Shown: positions 33,985 through 46,559, numbered from the stretch's first letter. The stretch is 64,000 nucleotides of DNA from Panulirus ornatus (GCF_036320965.1 NC_092257.1:17469413-17533412); one strand, 5' to 3'. Notes: generated by a model from the letters alone, not told the origin. Program-made: numbers and translations.

Positions 33985-34190
33985 CAAGGAAGCAGTTCCT
34001 CCCGCCATTCATGCCCGGATAAGTGAAGCATATAATGATGTTCTGGGTGACCAGTTTCTATGGAAACCTTCACATCTTTGGACATAAAAGGCGTCGCGAG
34101 CGCACGTGTTGATCATCTCGCTAAACTTGCTTGTCTGCTCCTAAGTCCCTACACCCGAGCTGGTCTGACTACTGCCACAGTCCCCCACCG
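33985..34190 (+). pseudogene. Decayed LINE RNase H-like fragment
   Basis: The plus strand encodes HARISEAYNDVLGDQ, FLWKPSH and, after a frameshift at about 34080, IKGVASARVDHLAKLAC. This corresponds to the end of the RNase H domain found downstream of reverse transcriptase in I/R1/LOA-type and other arthropod LINEs (consensus WIPSH(V/I)GIxGNExADxLAK). FLWKPSH is at about 34054-34074 and DHLAKLAC at about 34108-34131. The residues replacing GNE are disrupted and a frameshift separates the parts, so it is inactive. It lies head-to-head with the unrelated RT relic at 34813-35470. Confidence 0.6.
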
Positions 34191-34379
34191 TCCTTATGGC
34201 AATGGCCCAAGAGGAATTAGACCTCCAGAGAGACAGTGAGAAACCTGGCAGCTGTAATATTATCACGATCTCTAAATGTTCAAGAAACATCCGTACAGAA
34301 AGCAATAAACTGTGCCCGCCCAGGTAGGGAGGTCGCAAGAAACTATGACCCAGAACATAATAAAGAAATGATCTTCCTC

Positions 34380-34695
34380 ACACTCGTCATGGCTAGGGTA
34401 ACCTCACACTCGTCACGGCTAGAGTACCCTCACACCCGTTAGGTTAGGGTAACCTCACACTCGTCACGGCTAAGGTAACCTCACACCCGTTATGGTTAGG
34501 GTAACCTCATACTCGTCATGGCTAGGGTAACCTCACATTCGTCATGGCTAAGGTAACCTCACACCCGTTATGGCTAGGCCTACATCAACTACGTTATGGC
34601 TAGGGTAACCTCACACTCTTCATGGCTAGGGCAGCCTCATATCCATCATGGCTAAGACGATCTCACACCTGTCATGGCTAGGGTTACCTACTACC
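34380..34695 (+). repeat. 26-bp minisatellite, about 12 copies
   Basis: Units read CACACTCGTCATGGCTAGGG followed by TAACCT. Variants have CCGTTA or CGGCTA. TAGGGTAACC superficially recalls telomere repeats, but the unit is 26 bp and not TTAGG. Confidence 0.9.
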
Positions 34696-34812
34696 TATCA
34701 TGACTACGCTTTGTACTGATTATATATACGATATTCATCATTGCCGTTCTTGTAGTGGTCTGTATGAGATGGGATGGGTTCTATGCGGGTGTGGAGCCCC
34801 AGCTGCAACATA

Positions 34813-35470
34813 GAGACGAGGGATCTCAGATGCCGGAGGGTGACGGTGGCGAGAATGGTGCAGGAGCTTCTCCCCAAAGTGCTGGATTAAGGCCAGGTGA
34901 TTACGCGGGGGAGAGAGAGAGTCAGGAGGAGCAGTGGGTTGAACGCCGCTTGAATAAGGGGGATCGAGGATGATCTGGCACTTTTCCCGCACCTCTCCGA
35001 GTGGGTCCCTCTTGTGTTGTGGCTTGAGGAGGGCGGGGAGGACCAGGTGGGAGGGAGGCACAGGCGAGTATGGAAAGAACGAAAGTTGAGACGTTCCTGT
35101 GATCAGGCACAGGGGCCGCCATGTGTCTTGAGTCTACCACGGGTGTGGGGACGGTATCTGGAGGAGCTGATGATGGCACGGACGGGTTCCTTGCAGGTCA
35201 GTTTATCGTCCACGGTGACACCGAGAAGCCTGGTGGACTGAACAACCAGGAGGAGGCTAGGGGGACCTAGTGAGACAGCAGGAGGTTGGAGTGGGTTGGA
35301 AGCAAGGTTGACGTGCATGATCATACGGTCGTGGTTTTGGTTGCTGGTGGCGTACGTGGTTGGCGGTGGTGCAGCTCTGGAAGGCTGTTCAGCCTGTCCT
35401 GGAGGTCGGAGGTAGTGTGAGAGCTGATTGTCAATTACGAACATCGATGACACAATCGTCCACGTAACGA
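34813..35470 (-). pseudogene. Decayed LINE reverse transcriptase fragment (YVDD)
   Basis: On the minus strand, NPLMVLRYVDDCVI contains the RT active-site box YVDD (about 35466-35455). Next come a DNQLSHYL / DLQDRLNSL region, RMIMHVNLASNP (the K-hM segment of motif D) and LLGVTVDDKLT (about 35228-35196; LGV of motif E, where other LINEs have YLGV). The thumb-like C-terminal part includes FGEKLLHHSRHRH (about 34881-34843). These blocks match, in order, a LINE lineage I know from decapod genomes. At least three frameshifts separate them, so it is dead. Sequence upstream to about 35900 is open on the minus strand and may hold more of the RT, with TFGRLVLFPVC in the expected place of motif B. Confidence 0.75.
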
Positions 35471-36233
35471 AGGACCATGAGCGGGTTCACGGACCAGCAA
35501 CATACAGGGAACAGTACGAGTCTGCCGAACGTCCTCACCTGTGCCTGGGTCGGCAGTGTCGCGCCCAGATGAACCCAAAAGCCAAGCATGCTGGAGGCAG
35601 GCGAACCACACACAACACAAAAGGTCTGTGTACAGTGGAGTACATGTGTGGCAGGAGAGACAAGCCCTGTGGTCCGTGACGGCATTACTGCCTTGGGCCG
35701 TATATGGCCAGGGTTGCCCCAGCAGGCCGCACCATATACAGCCTTGTGCTATATTTGCAGTCAGCATGCCTCCTGCCCCAAGCGACCACCACCGTGCGAT
35801 ACTTGAAGACGACGCGACGGGACGGTCCTCCAGTACAAAACCTCTGGGTATGGTGGCCTGGCCTCTGACCTGACCCTCAGGGGTCACGGTCATATACAAG
35901 GAGGGGGAGGGGGGGATGGGATGGACGATCGTGCTCAGGGTAGGCTAGGACGACGATTTTGGTGGTGTGACTAACCATGATGGACAATATGCGCCATTAT
36001 CTATGATGTATCTGGTGCCTGAGTTCGCCCCAAGAGGTTGTCAGTTCACCGAGCATTGTTCACCAGAGCCACGCGAGTCGATCAAGTGCACGAGGTAAAT
36101 ACGCCAAGGTAAAAGACCTGAACCAACTTACAGGCATTGAGACAAGGCAGTAATTACCCCCGTCCCACGGCTCCGCTAACACCGCCGCCTCGCCAGGCCT
36201 CGCAGCGGGTGCAGGTGTGCACACCCCAGGCCT

Positions 36234-36236
<3 letters not shown>
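35471..36236. other. Possible upstream RT remnant, then unassigned sequence
   Basis: 35471-35899 keeps an open minus frame contiguous with the RT relic, but no further motif is certain. 35900-36236 has nothing recognised. Confidence 0.35.

Positions 36237-36273
<37 letters not shown>
36237..36273 (+). repeat. (CA)n microsatellite
   Basis: Eighteen CA units. Confidence 0.9.
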
Positions 36274-36276
<3 letters not shown>

Positions 36277-36376
36277 CTACACATCTGTCACAATAACACC
36301 AGAGGCCGGCACGGTGATACCTCCTTCCCGGCCGCCTCTACCTCCTCCCTCATCCTCTCCAGCTAAAACACATACC

Positions 36377-36502
36377 ATGAGCCTCATCGTTACGTCAATC
36401 GCATTTGTAGCTTTATTTCAGAGTACCGTGTGTGTGCTGGCGTGGAGGAGGTGCACGAGTAGAGCTAGACCCCGTGTGTCAGGTATATGCCACAATATGT
36501 GA
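36377..36502 (+). CDS. Short ORF with signal-peptide-like start (very weak)
   Basis: Forty-one codons from ATG 36377 (context ACCATGA). The N-terminus MSLIVTSIAFVALFQ is hydrophobic and could be a signal peptide, followed by an Arg/Cys-rich tail ending at 36502. It has no recognised family. It may be a first exon, but no convincing donor was identified; a chance frame is the more likely explanation. Confidence 0.12.
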   Translation: MSLIVTSIAFVALFQSTVCVLAWRRCTSRARPRVSGICHNM

Positions 36503-36587
36503 GGCAAAAGTAGCCAGGTGTGTGACGGCGTGACCCCCAGATGGCGGGGGTAGAGAGGCGGGCGCACCGCTACGCTCTCCTAGCCTA

Positions 36588-36600
36588 GCTATAAAAACCC
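36588..36600 (+). promoter_or_regulatory. TATA-box-like sequence
   Basis: GCTATAAAAACCCC follows a CG-containing stretch. It matches a consensus TATA box, but no arthropod initiator (TCAGT) lies 25-35 bp downstream and no gene follows. Confidence 0.2.
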
Positions 36601-37416
36601 CACTAACGTCTGCACCACCCGGCCCAACCTGCTGCTCAGGGGAACCCCACACTCACCCTGGCTGGGCTGAGGATAATGATAATACTTAACTGGTCATCAA
36701 CAGAGTGAAAAATAAAGGTGGGGGAATCAAACATTTTCACCCGGCCCTGTGAGTCACCGGACCTTAGAATTTCTACACAACTTGCTGGATTATGTGGAAA
36801 GTATTTTACACATAATGTATATAATCAATGATCATACATAGAGGTTCTGGCTAAGATATTCCGCAACTGGCGTTATAAAGAACTATCAAACGTGAAGACT
36901 ATAAGAGCTAGGTTAGCAACAGCGAGTCCTGGTCCTCCCGTGCACTCCCCAGTCTTGTCAGCATTCAATGCCTGGCCTCTACGAAGGGGAAAATTCTTGT
37001 TGCAGCCTCGCGGATGAAGATAATCTGGTGGCAGCAAAAACTAGCACAACTAGTTAAAGACTAGTTTAGATGGCGATCTGCGTTGAGGAAGGGATAGGTA
37101 TGTGTACGTACCAACCTGGTGACACACTGACCCCAGGAGGCTGGTAGGGTAGAGCGCCCTGGTGACTACCTGGTGAAGTCTCCGAGGGTCTTCTCCCCCA
37201 CCTCACAGCCCGGGCTGGTGCCCCACACTAGGTCTGCGATGCATCTGTGTGTGTGAGAGGTTTTCTCCTCATGTAGTGGAGGGAAACTATGTCCGAACAT
37301 GGTCAGACGACAGCGCACTTCTTCAGCTACGACAGCAGAGTGTAGTGAGGCGTTCGAAGCATCTCCCACAATGGGAACGCAATGTATTACATGTAAACAA
37401 ACAGTTGGGGATGTAT

Positions 37417-37419
<3 letters not shown>
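36601..37419. other. Unassigned sequence
   Basis: No recognised coding region, family or tandem repeat. Confidence 0.4.

Positions 37420-37448
<29 letters not shown>
37420..37448 (+). repeat. (CA)n microsatellite
   Basis: Fourteen CA units. Confidence 0.9.
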
Positions 37449-37450
<2 letters not shown>

Positions 37451-38365
37451 GCTCTATCAAAAGGTTGTGAATACCAGACAGTAGACCAAACGTTTGATAT
37501 CATATTCTAGCGGACATTTAGGGGATGTGATGTCTACTTGTGACTCATCCACAATGATATACGACTAATAATTTCGCGTCAGGATCAACAAATCTTCAGC
37601 GTCAGTCTCAAGGGGCTCTGGTTTTTATCAAGGATCCAAAAATGATACAGACAAATCCTAGCGCCACAACGAGGAATTAAACTTGCCCATCCGTCAGCTG
37701 GTATCAACAATGAGGGCGTTCATGTTCAGAGGCGGAGTCGTATAATATACATTTGTATCAGCACAAACGCTGAGCTGAAACTTGTTCAGCGAAAATCGCG
37801 TTGTTAGTTACAGGGGCCCAGGAGGAGCAGGGGGTCGAGTGTAAGGCCATAAAGTACCCCAAAGGTAATGTATTTCACATCCGAGGGGGAAATGACTTGA
37901 GGAATCATCTCTGGTCTTGAAGTTAGCTTTCTAACCAGTTCAGCGGCGTCGCGTCACTAACAGCGTTTCAGCTCAACTGAAGGGAATATGATATTTAGCG
38001 TATGTGATACTTTCATAAGTTTCAGGGGTACAATAAGTACGAGTTTCTGATAAGCTGGTGGACGTAAGTGCCTTCAAGATACTGTTAGAATTCGCAACTC
38101 AATCTTCTCTCAGAAAACTTTGCTTCGAGTATGCAGGAGTAACTTTTACAATCTTGACCTGGTGAAATATACTCCCTAATTCTGTCTTTACTGTAAAGGT
38201 GGGTGAAGGAAGGTAGGTCACCGCTATGTTTGTTGTTACCTTCCTTAAAACAGGTGGCGGGAGCCACTGGCAGGCCCCGGTCACGTCTGCCTCAGATATC
38301 AAGTGATGCCTGTGACATGACAGTCCGTAACTGGGGCAAGATGATAAGAAAACGGAGAAGGTTGA

Positions 38366-38368
<3 letters not shown>
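37449..38368. other. Unassigned sequence
   Basis: Microsatellite-free stretch of mixed composition. Open frames are short and unremarkable. Confidence 0.4.

Positions 38369-38398
<30 letters not shown>
38369..38398 (+). repeat. (CA)n microsatellite
   Basis: Fifteen CA units. Confidence 0.9.
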
Positions 38399-38401
<3 letters not shown>

Positions 38402-38639
38402 TCCACCTTCCTCCTCCAGAGACAGTAGTGCCTGATAATCCAGGTTGTGGAGACTGGTGATATTATAAGTCGTAAATATAAATGCTCTGACATTACCATC
38501 ATCAGCTCCCGCATGAGATTAAAACGTATAGATACTTTTAATAAAGGTTCTTAATTCCTTTCTAACAGGTTTAAACTAAATATGAGGCCTCCTCTCTTCA
38601 ACTTTCTCTGTTATCTTACAACTTTTCCGGTTCTTGTGT

Positions 38640-38833
38640 ACAGCCAGAATTTGCAGTTTCAACACTCAGGTTTTCCCCATTTATCCACCATTCTGAAAAA
38701 TTCAAAGTATTTCTTTACACATGATGTAATACGTTTCTCGCTTCAATTCACGTTATGGCCTCTGGATGTTCTATCTTTGCATCTTTCGAAGAACTGTTCA
38801 CTGCTGACATGAACAAACTGATGTGAAACTCAC

Positions 38834-38889
<56 letters not shown>

Positions 38890-39000
38890 GGCGGGCATAT
38901 TTTATCGCCAGCAACCTGCCACTTTTAACTCATCGCCCACAATTATGTCGCCATCTTTGTTGCCTTCCTCTGGACCTTCTCTGTTGGCTCTCTGTGCTAC
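38640..39000 (-). pseudogene. CR1/L2-like LINE C-terminal fragment interrupted by a CT tract
   Basis: Minus strand, upstream part: EKVQRKATKMAT (about 38985-38950) matches the EKVQRRATKM motif of the CR1/L2 C-terminal region. Downstream part: SEQFFERCKDRTSRGHNVN then EKR (about 38805-38735) matches the later FFE...TRGH motif. Between them lies a 47-bp CT array (38841-38887) where roughly 40-50 codons are expected. Several stops make it inactive. The same protein region is seen at 1-48, 55976-56182 and 62780-63020. Confidence 0.75.
38841..38887 (+). repeat. (CT)n microsatellite inside a LINE relic
   Basis: Twenty-three CT units between the two conserved blocks of the LINE fragment. Confidence 0.95.
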
Positions 39001-39099
39001 GCGGGGTCTTAACATTTACCAACAGACAGTCTGCGTCCTTCATGGTTCAGCTGGAGATGGAGATTTGGCCAGAGGCTGGGTACAATGTGGATGCCCCAG

Positions 39100-39100
<1 letters not shown>

Positions 39101-39184
<84 letters not shown>
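39101..39184 (+). repeat. Compound (CT)n(CA)n microsatellite
   Basis: Thirty-four CT units joined to eight CA units. Confidence 0.95.
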
Positions 39185-39681
39185 TAGATTCCTGCTGTTT
39201 ATTCCCCGATGGATCAAACTCATCATGAGAACTTCTCTCATCGCGACCCATCCTCATTTATACTTGGCATTTCCTCAGGAGGGAACCTCATCGACCAATA
39301 CCAGACCATCGCTGAAGGTGTGCCTCCCTCGGGGGTCCGGTGTTGAGTTGATGCAAGCCTCGTCACCTCCTGACCTCCCTCGTGACCTCCGCAGACATCT
39401 GCAGGTCTGCGTCCATCCCCCCCACCGGCAAATCATTCATGCAGGTCAAGAAGAGCAATGTCCCGGGTCAGGGTTACCCCCCAAGCAGCAACCTACCTAC
39501 CCCCTTCGCCCACCCCCCTCACTGGTTTTGAACCCCCCAGCCCAGCTCGAGAAGGCTCGTGTGACAGGTGACCTTCGTTCCCTTCCACTAAGGTAGTCAT
39601 CTGTCTATCGCGGGGGATCGCTCCCACTTCCTCCTACCTGTAGATCCGGGGTCTTAACCAGCCTCCAGTGTGGCTCAGTGT
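39185..39681. other. Unassigned sequence
   Basis: The open frame 38823-39596 runs through both CT arrays and this region. Its tail is Pro/Leu-rich with no domain, so it is not supported as a gene. Confidence 0.4.

Positions 39682-40406
<725 letters not shown>

Positions 40407-40457
<51 letters not shown>
40407..40457 (+). repeat. (GT)n microsatellite
   Basis: About 25 GT units. Confidence 0.95.
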
Positions 40458-40458
<1 letters not shown>

Positions 40459-40849
40459 TGATAGCAGTAACGTTGCCTGTTGTGACTGCCCGACTTAATA
40501 CTAGGAGAGAGGCGGTGGCACGGCGTCACTTGAGAAATCATGCGTCGTAATACCTGTGCTTAACGCAGGTATAGGGATGAAGACGTCTGTATGTTGTCTC
40601 TCCACTGATTGGTTAAGGACACCTTTACGCTCGCAGCTGAGGGACATGTCATCAAATCCCACCTTAATGATAAGGTTTATTCATTTGCTAGAATGATCAA
40701 ATGGCCAGGGGGTGGAAAAAAGTAGTCACCCAACCACTCATGGTCTTAGCCTCTCATCCCTGCTGGAGCCATACCACCCACTACCACCTTCCAGCTATCA
40801 ATAACACCAGTGTGACAAGCCCCCAGACCTCACTGGCAGCGGGGCAGCT

Positions 40850-40850
<1 letters not shown>

Positions 40851-40938
<88 letters not shown>

Positions 40939-40953
40939 ATCTCTATCTCTCTC
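40851..40953 (+). repeat. (CT)n with (CTCTAT)n end
   Basis: About 40 CT units followed by three CTCTAT units. Confidence 0.95.
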
Positions 40954-42993
40954 CTGTGTCCCTGATCTCCTGGATGATGATGGTGGTGGTGTGGGAGGAG
41001 GAGGAGGGTCATTTGCATCCCTGGTGGTGGGAGGAAGGTAATCCGCCTCACCGGGGGAAGCTGGAGCCGCCACTTGAAGGCGTTCCACTCCAGCTCCTAA
41101 TTAGAACTCCAATCAGAGACCCACTTAGCCAGCCTCGGCAGCGCCCACCACTACCCACTCCTCAACCCAATAACAGCCACAGCTCCAACCATCCCATAAC
41201 CCACTCTGCTATTCCGACCCGCACATAACATCACACATAATAACCAGGTGGCCGACCTTCACCCAACACTTACAGCTCTTCAGCATCTCCTCCGCTTCAC
41301 GTCACTGAGAGCAACCGGCGGGTGTTGCCGGGTGCCTGAGGTCTGTCCACACTGTAAACATATGCACAGCTGAGGTTCCAGCGTCAACGAGGCCTGCTCC
41401 TGAACTTGGTCGTCTGTCCGAGGCTAGAAGACCTGACATAGGACAAGAAAAAATGCTGCTACTTTTATATACCTATGATCTACCTATATACCCACGTGCT
41501 GCTAACTACACCAGCTGAGACCTATGATGCTACCCAGCCATCTGTCATACACCTAGACGACATGATGCCACGTAGACATACCACCCAGCCGCGCCCATGT
41601 TTACCATCAACCCACTCATGAAACCAACCCTGCCTCTCTACCCGAATATTCCTCATACGACCCACCTAGCCACCCAGATATACACAATATCACCTTCACA
41701 CCCATTACGCCACTCTCACAACTGTAATGCCACCCCTCGGTGCGCACCCACCATGTCATGCAACATGACACTGCGACCACCAGCACGAGTGGCAAGTGGA
41801 AGGTTTCTATAAATTCACGACCTTCCTCGGTGTGTGTAACGTCAGTCATGTCTCTCCTCTACTTCACGATCACCACAAGTGTTCACCGGCCATTACGGTC
41901 ATGTTGGGGAGTGAAACACACACACGTCACCATAACTAAACTTGCCACATATGGAGGTGGCCGTCCCAGCGGGGCGAGGAGCCGCTGCCGCCCAACCCTG
42001 CCCTGCTGGCAGTATATATTGCTAGGGGGAGGCCGGCGGCCGGCTGCCCGCTGGAGGGAGGCCGGCGTCCAGGGGTGGCACATGTCTAGCCTCGTGCAAA
42101 CACGGACTGGAAAGTACTGAAGAGGTCCCGTGTGACCTTATACGGCGTGGGAGAGTCCCCTGCAGGGCGGCGGCGGCTGCGGTGGGCACGGGGGATGGGC
42201 GGTGTGGGTGGACCAGCCCAGCGTGACACATGACGGAGCCAAAGGGCGTCACATCTGGTCAGTATATACCGTCTGGTAGTTCATACGTCCCTCACCAAGT
42301 CTTTGTGGACAGTGAGTGACCGAGGTTGTGATGGCCACCCCAGGGTTGAGGAGAAGGGGTTGTGAGAGGCGGCAGGTGGGAGGAGGAGAGGACGATGAGA
42401 GGTGCTGGAAGAATGGTGATAAGTGAGCAGCGGCAGCAGTGGATAGGAGTATGGAGGGTGTGAGGGTGTGAGGGTGATGAGGGCTGGAGGGGGATGTGCG
42501 TCTGCCTCACGTCCAGAGAGGAACAAAGCGGGGCGCGCGCGCGCGTCCCCCCCCCCCCCTCAAGGTTCCCAAGGGGCATATGGCCTGTACCATGTAAATC
42601 CCAGGTGACCCCCGAGGCAAAACTGACCCACGTGTCCACACAAACGCCCATCTCTCGCCCACCTTCTGCACCACTCTTGACCCATCCTTACCCACCCACT
42701 GTGCCCACCCTAGCTCACCTCCTAGCCCACTTGGCTCATCCTGGCCCACCCCTAGCCCTAAAATCAACCTACCCTGGCCAGCATCCTGGTCTATTCTCAA
42801 CCGACTCTTCCTCAATCCCCCTGACCCACTCTTGATCCACCCTTGACCCAACCTGACCCAACGCCATCACTCATGCACTCGGCTACAACACGCCAAATGC
42901 TCTGCCGAGCATGGTACCATGCACAACCCCGGCTCATGATTGCTTCCAGAGACCAACAAAGCCTCTACTGTGGCCACCCACAACAACAGCCAC

Positions 42994-42995
<2 letters not shown>
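40954..42995. other. Unassigned sequence
   Basis: 41580-41740 is a loose CCCAC-rich stretch, 42000-42240 is CG-rich, 42536-42546 alternates CG and is followed by poly-C (42549-42560), and 42650-42860 has loose ACCCACCC motifs. Frames are low complexity. No gene is supported. Confidence 0.4.

Positions 42996-43057
<62 letters not shown>
42996..43057 (+). repeat. (CA)n microsatellite
   Basis: About 30 CA units. Confidence 0.95.
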
Positions 43058-43059
<2 letters not shown>

Positions 43060-43112
43060 GAGCGAAGCAAAAGGGAAGAACTAAGCAGCATGCCATGGAA
43101 TTACCCTTACAT

Positions 43113-43372
43113 AAAAGCACATACTGACCAATACATATGATGAAACATATATTGAAGAATGCATATGATGGAACATATACTGAACAATGCATACGATGGA
43201 ATATATATATATAACAATGCATATGATGGAACCTATATTGAACAATGCACATGATGGAAAATATACTGAACAATGCATATGATGGAATCTATATTGAACA
43301 ATTCGAACAATGCATACGATGGAACATATATTGAACAATCCATATGATGGAACATATATTGAACAATTCCCG
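43113..43372 (+). repeat. 28-bp AT-rich minisatellite, about 9 copies
   Basis: Units read GCATATGATGGAACATATAC followed by TGAACAAT. One unit carries TATATATATAA in place of the usual end, and one has a duplicated GAACAATTC. Confidence 0.95.
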
Positions 43373-44081
43373 AAAAATCAGGAGCAGCGAGTCGGTGAGA
43401 GGACAGAACAAGAGACTAAATACGAATCGAAGTACAACATATGGGACGAAGAAACACTTCCCAAGTAACAGATCTGTGGGTACAGAGGACGACCCAAGAG
43501 AGGAAACTGAGTATATAGACAGTGGACATGAATATAACATATCGTCTTGGTGGAGACTAACAGAAGCATTCCATGTGTTGTGTTGTCGTCTTGTCCTGGG
43601 AGCTTGTATGTGTTGTTGTGGTGTGAGCTCAAGGTATCCTGCAGCTTGCTGTCTCTCTTAACACAGTACACTCAGACTCAGGACACTGCTGTCAACACCA
43701 CCCAACATGTAACGAGTATCGCCAGGAAGCGACGTGTGTGTGTGTTTAGTGTAAGGTACACGCCCCTAAGGGATGAGGGGTCGAGTGCACTGGGATGTGT
43801 CGTGGGTGTTGTTGTGTGATGGGATGGGGGGGGGGGGGGTTGTAGTGGGTTGGTGTGGGCGTAGGGTGCACCTTACAACCAGATGTCAGACACACACAAC
43901 ATACAGCGACCCACCCCCCACACCAGGCGGCTCCCCGGTCCGCCTACCAGACCAGCCACGCATGATTGCTGCCAGCCACCGATACACCAGCCACCAGCTG
44001 AGGAAGAACTCCCAATATTTATCTCCCTCATTTGCATGACGAGCGATAACGGTGACTGGCGGTGTTGACCAGTTGTGTTTA

Positions 44082-44084
<3 letters not shown>
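43373..44084. other. Unassigned sequence
   Basis: A G run of about 13 near 43828-43840. The frame 43344-43661 begins within the minisatellite and has no recognised domain. Confidence 0.4.

Positions 44085-44147
<63 letters not shown>
44085..44147 (+). repeat. (CT)n microsatellite
   Basis: Thirty-one CT units. Confidence 0.95.
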
Positions 44148-44149
<2 letters not shown>

Positions 44150-45000
44150 CAGCTGTGGCCTCACTGCACTCAAAATTTGCTCTTAATTCTGCGTGTATGT
44201 CGGTCCGTGCACGTCGGCTGTCAGCGTGAAGTTGCAGTGTGAGTCAGCATGGGGAGGTGCCACTCACTGGGAGGCTGGGGGAATTGTGGACGTGCAGTGC
44301 AGTGGAGGCGTAGAGGTCGCCAGGAGGGGTTCCACTACTCAACGGGAGGCTGTGAGAGCAGTGGAGATGTAGTGTGGGGGTCGGCAGGGAGTGAGGTACG
44401 CTCCACACACCCCCTGCCGACCCTGTCAGCCGTGATATACCAGCAGTAACCATACCTGAGCGGTTGTAGGTCATAATGTACATGACCAGCCGTGCGGGGA
44501 GGTGCACCAGGATGGCCCACCGACCACACTCACGTCCGGCCCTACCCCGGACACACACCCCGCAAAACCACACACCCTAGCGACACACATCAAAACTTTA
44601 ACAATCTCATATGACCAAGACCTGACACATGCCCTCCCTCCCTCTCGAAGGCGAATATGTCAATATGCAAATGTACATAATAGCACAACTGTTCCTCAGT
44701 TCCGTGAGCTGGGATCCGCATGGCTGCGTCTCTCGCCAGCCAAACAACCAAATCCAGACTAATTAACCTGTTACCCAAGCATCATCAGAGGCTGGGGTGA
44801 TATACTACTGGCCTTGGCTAAAGGTCTGAGGCAGCGATTATGTCTGCTGCTGCTGCTGCCGGGGGTTCATGGCGTGTGCCGGTAACCACCCACCCTCACC
44901 ACCACAATCACCACACGTCAGCTGACACTGAAGAGGCTCATGTGTACTGAGATGTACACACAAGAGAGTGGTACACTACAGTACAGCTTCCAGAGTGTAA
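44148..45000. other. Unassigned sequence
   Basis: Repeated use of GTGGAG and GGGAGGCTG near 44260-44380 suggests a decayed tandem repeat. (GCT)n of six units is near 44845-44862. No gene is recognised. Confidence 0.4.
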
Positions 45001-45310
45001 TGATCACAAGTTCTTCTTCGGTCAATATACACAATGTGTACCAAGCTCCTTCTGCATGTGGAATATCTAAGTGGTCTTGCAAACAGCCAAGTCTATTTTG
45101 TAAGGCTTCATTTTGCATTCGCGAAAGTCTATAAACACCTTCATTGCTACGCAGGTCCAAAGGCGGAGCGAGATTGTAATAAATTAGTAACCTTATGGAG
45201 GCCAAGTGCATGATTTCAGCCAATCTAACATTAACATCAGCACGCCTGGTCCACACTTCGTTTCTCATGACAAGCAACATAAGTACCTCCGCGTCTGGTG
45301 CGGGCGTGTT
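45000..45310 (-). pseudogene. Jockey/I-like LINE fragment (region between RT and RNase H)
   Basis: Minus frame 44918-45373 (151 codons, uninterrupted) contains VRLAEIMHLASIRLL, IYYNLAPPLDL and YRLSRMQNEALQNRLGC (about 45229-45080). This order matches the segment after the RT domain in Jockey/I-type LINEs, where a Y-x-AxIRSxxDY motif is followed by LxxLExxQNxALRxILG. Identity at the hallmark positions is partial (IRLLIYYN for IRSLxDY; RLGC for ILGC). It lacks the RT catalytic core and the rest of the element, so it is an isolated fragment despite the open frame. Confidence 0.65.
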
Positions 45311-46559
45311 GACACGTGCACTATTCAAGGGAAAGGAGAGGAGATTGTTTCGTGTGTCGTCCTCACAACCCACTGATTACAGCCGATGATGGCGAGGATC
45401 ACGAACACACTTATCCCTCTCCCGGTAACTCCGACACTTCCAGGCGTCTGAGCGGTAGCCAGCCTCGCGTGCAGCCCTCACATTAACGCCCTCACACTAC
45501 AACTGGCTACAGCCTCACCTTACTGCTTCCTAAACTGCCTCGTTTATGAGCGTAACGACTTACTGACCGTCCACTAACGATCCTCGAAATTACGACCCCC
45601 TTAAGAAGGTCGGGCGACTGAAAGCTTTTCAAGGTCTGGTCTCCCTCTTGCGGCCCACTGTTGACCTGAGGGGTAGGAGTGTGTCTCGTCTGCTGAGAAT
45701 GTCAGGGATTTTTCCACGACGGCGCCACTTGTGTACTTTGTGAGGGTGTGTATGTATGGCATGTGTCTAGGACCAAGGTATGCAGACGGCCCAAGCTGCC
45801 TGGCCCGCGGCCCTAACCCCACCACCAGTACTGTCATCCTGGACGATGCGCGTCATACGGCCATCCTGGTGACTGGTGAAGTCAAACAGACGCAAAAGGC
45901 GTTGGGGATCGGTGCAACCTCGGAGCCACGGGGACTAGCACCACTGTGACAGATGCTTGGAAAGTCCCAGCTGATCCATAGCCAAAAGATCAAGTAGTGA
46001 AGGGTTCACACGTGGGAAAAATAGTTTAATGAAAGATGTATAAGAGGTAGGAGCTTACATAACCAACGGATGTGGCCCGAATTACACTGGAACATCATAA
46101 ATGAGTAAATTTAGCGTAGTAGGATTGCTTTCAAAAGTGATTCACTAAACAGATGACAAGAAGGTACAGACAAGCAGGTCCGTCTAGAAGGTAGGGCATA
46201 GGTGTGATTCCGCTCCGCCTTCAGCAGAGCAGGGGACGGAACCTCACCCATCTGCTGCTTCTCCAGCGGAGCAACGGACGCAACCTCACTCTTCCACATG
46301 AAGACCCAGCTAAAGTTTATACGTCCGCCGGCTGGACGCTCTGCGTGGCAAGTGCGACCAAGCAACCATTAAATACGGCACAGGTTACACTCGCTGTCGA
46401 TCGTTAGTTGAGCGAGAGCAGTGTACCAAGTAGGGTCAAAATCTAACAGCTTCATCCTCTGAAGATATGGTAATACACGAAAGCGCTCAGGATTCTCGAG
46501 TTTCCTTTTCCTGGTGGAGTTTCTGCATTTACGAAGTCATGTGCATGTGATTTTCTGCA
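45311..46559. other. Unassigned sequence upstream of the LINE
   Basis: At 46200-46300 an imperfect tandem repeat (about 49 bp) carries CAGAGCAGGGGACGGAACCT and CAGCGGAGCAACGGACGCAA. No gene is recognised. Confidence 0.4.

Noticed and set aside
34380..34695. Interstitial telomere repeat
   Set aside because: TAGGGTAACC occurs once per 26-bp unit; arthropod telomeres are TTAGG arrays, which are absent.
38823..39596. 257-codon plus-strand frame
   Set aside because: It runs through two CT arrays and overlaps the antisense of a LINE relic; the tail has no domain.
42494..42851. Opposing 113- and 114-codon frames
   Set aside because: They lie over ACCCACCC-rich degenerate repeat; both strands open by composition.
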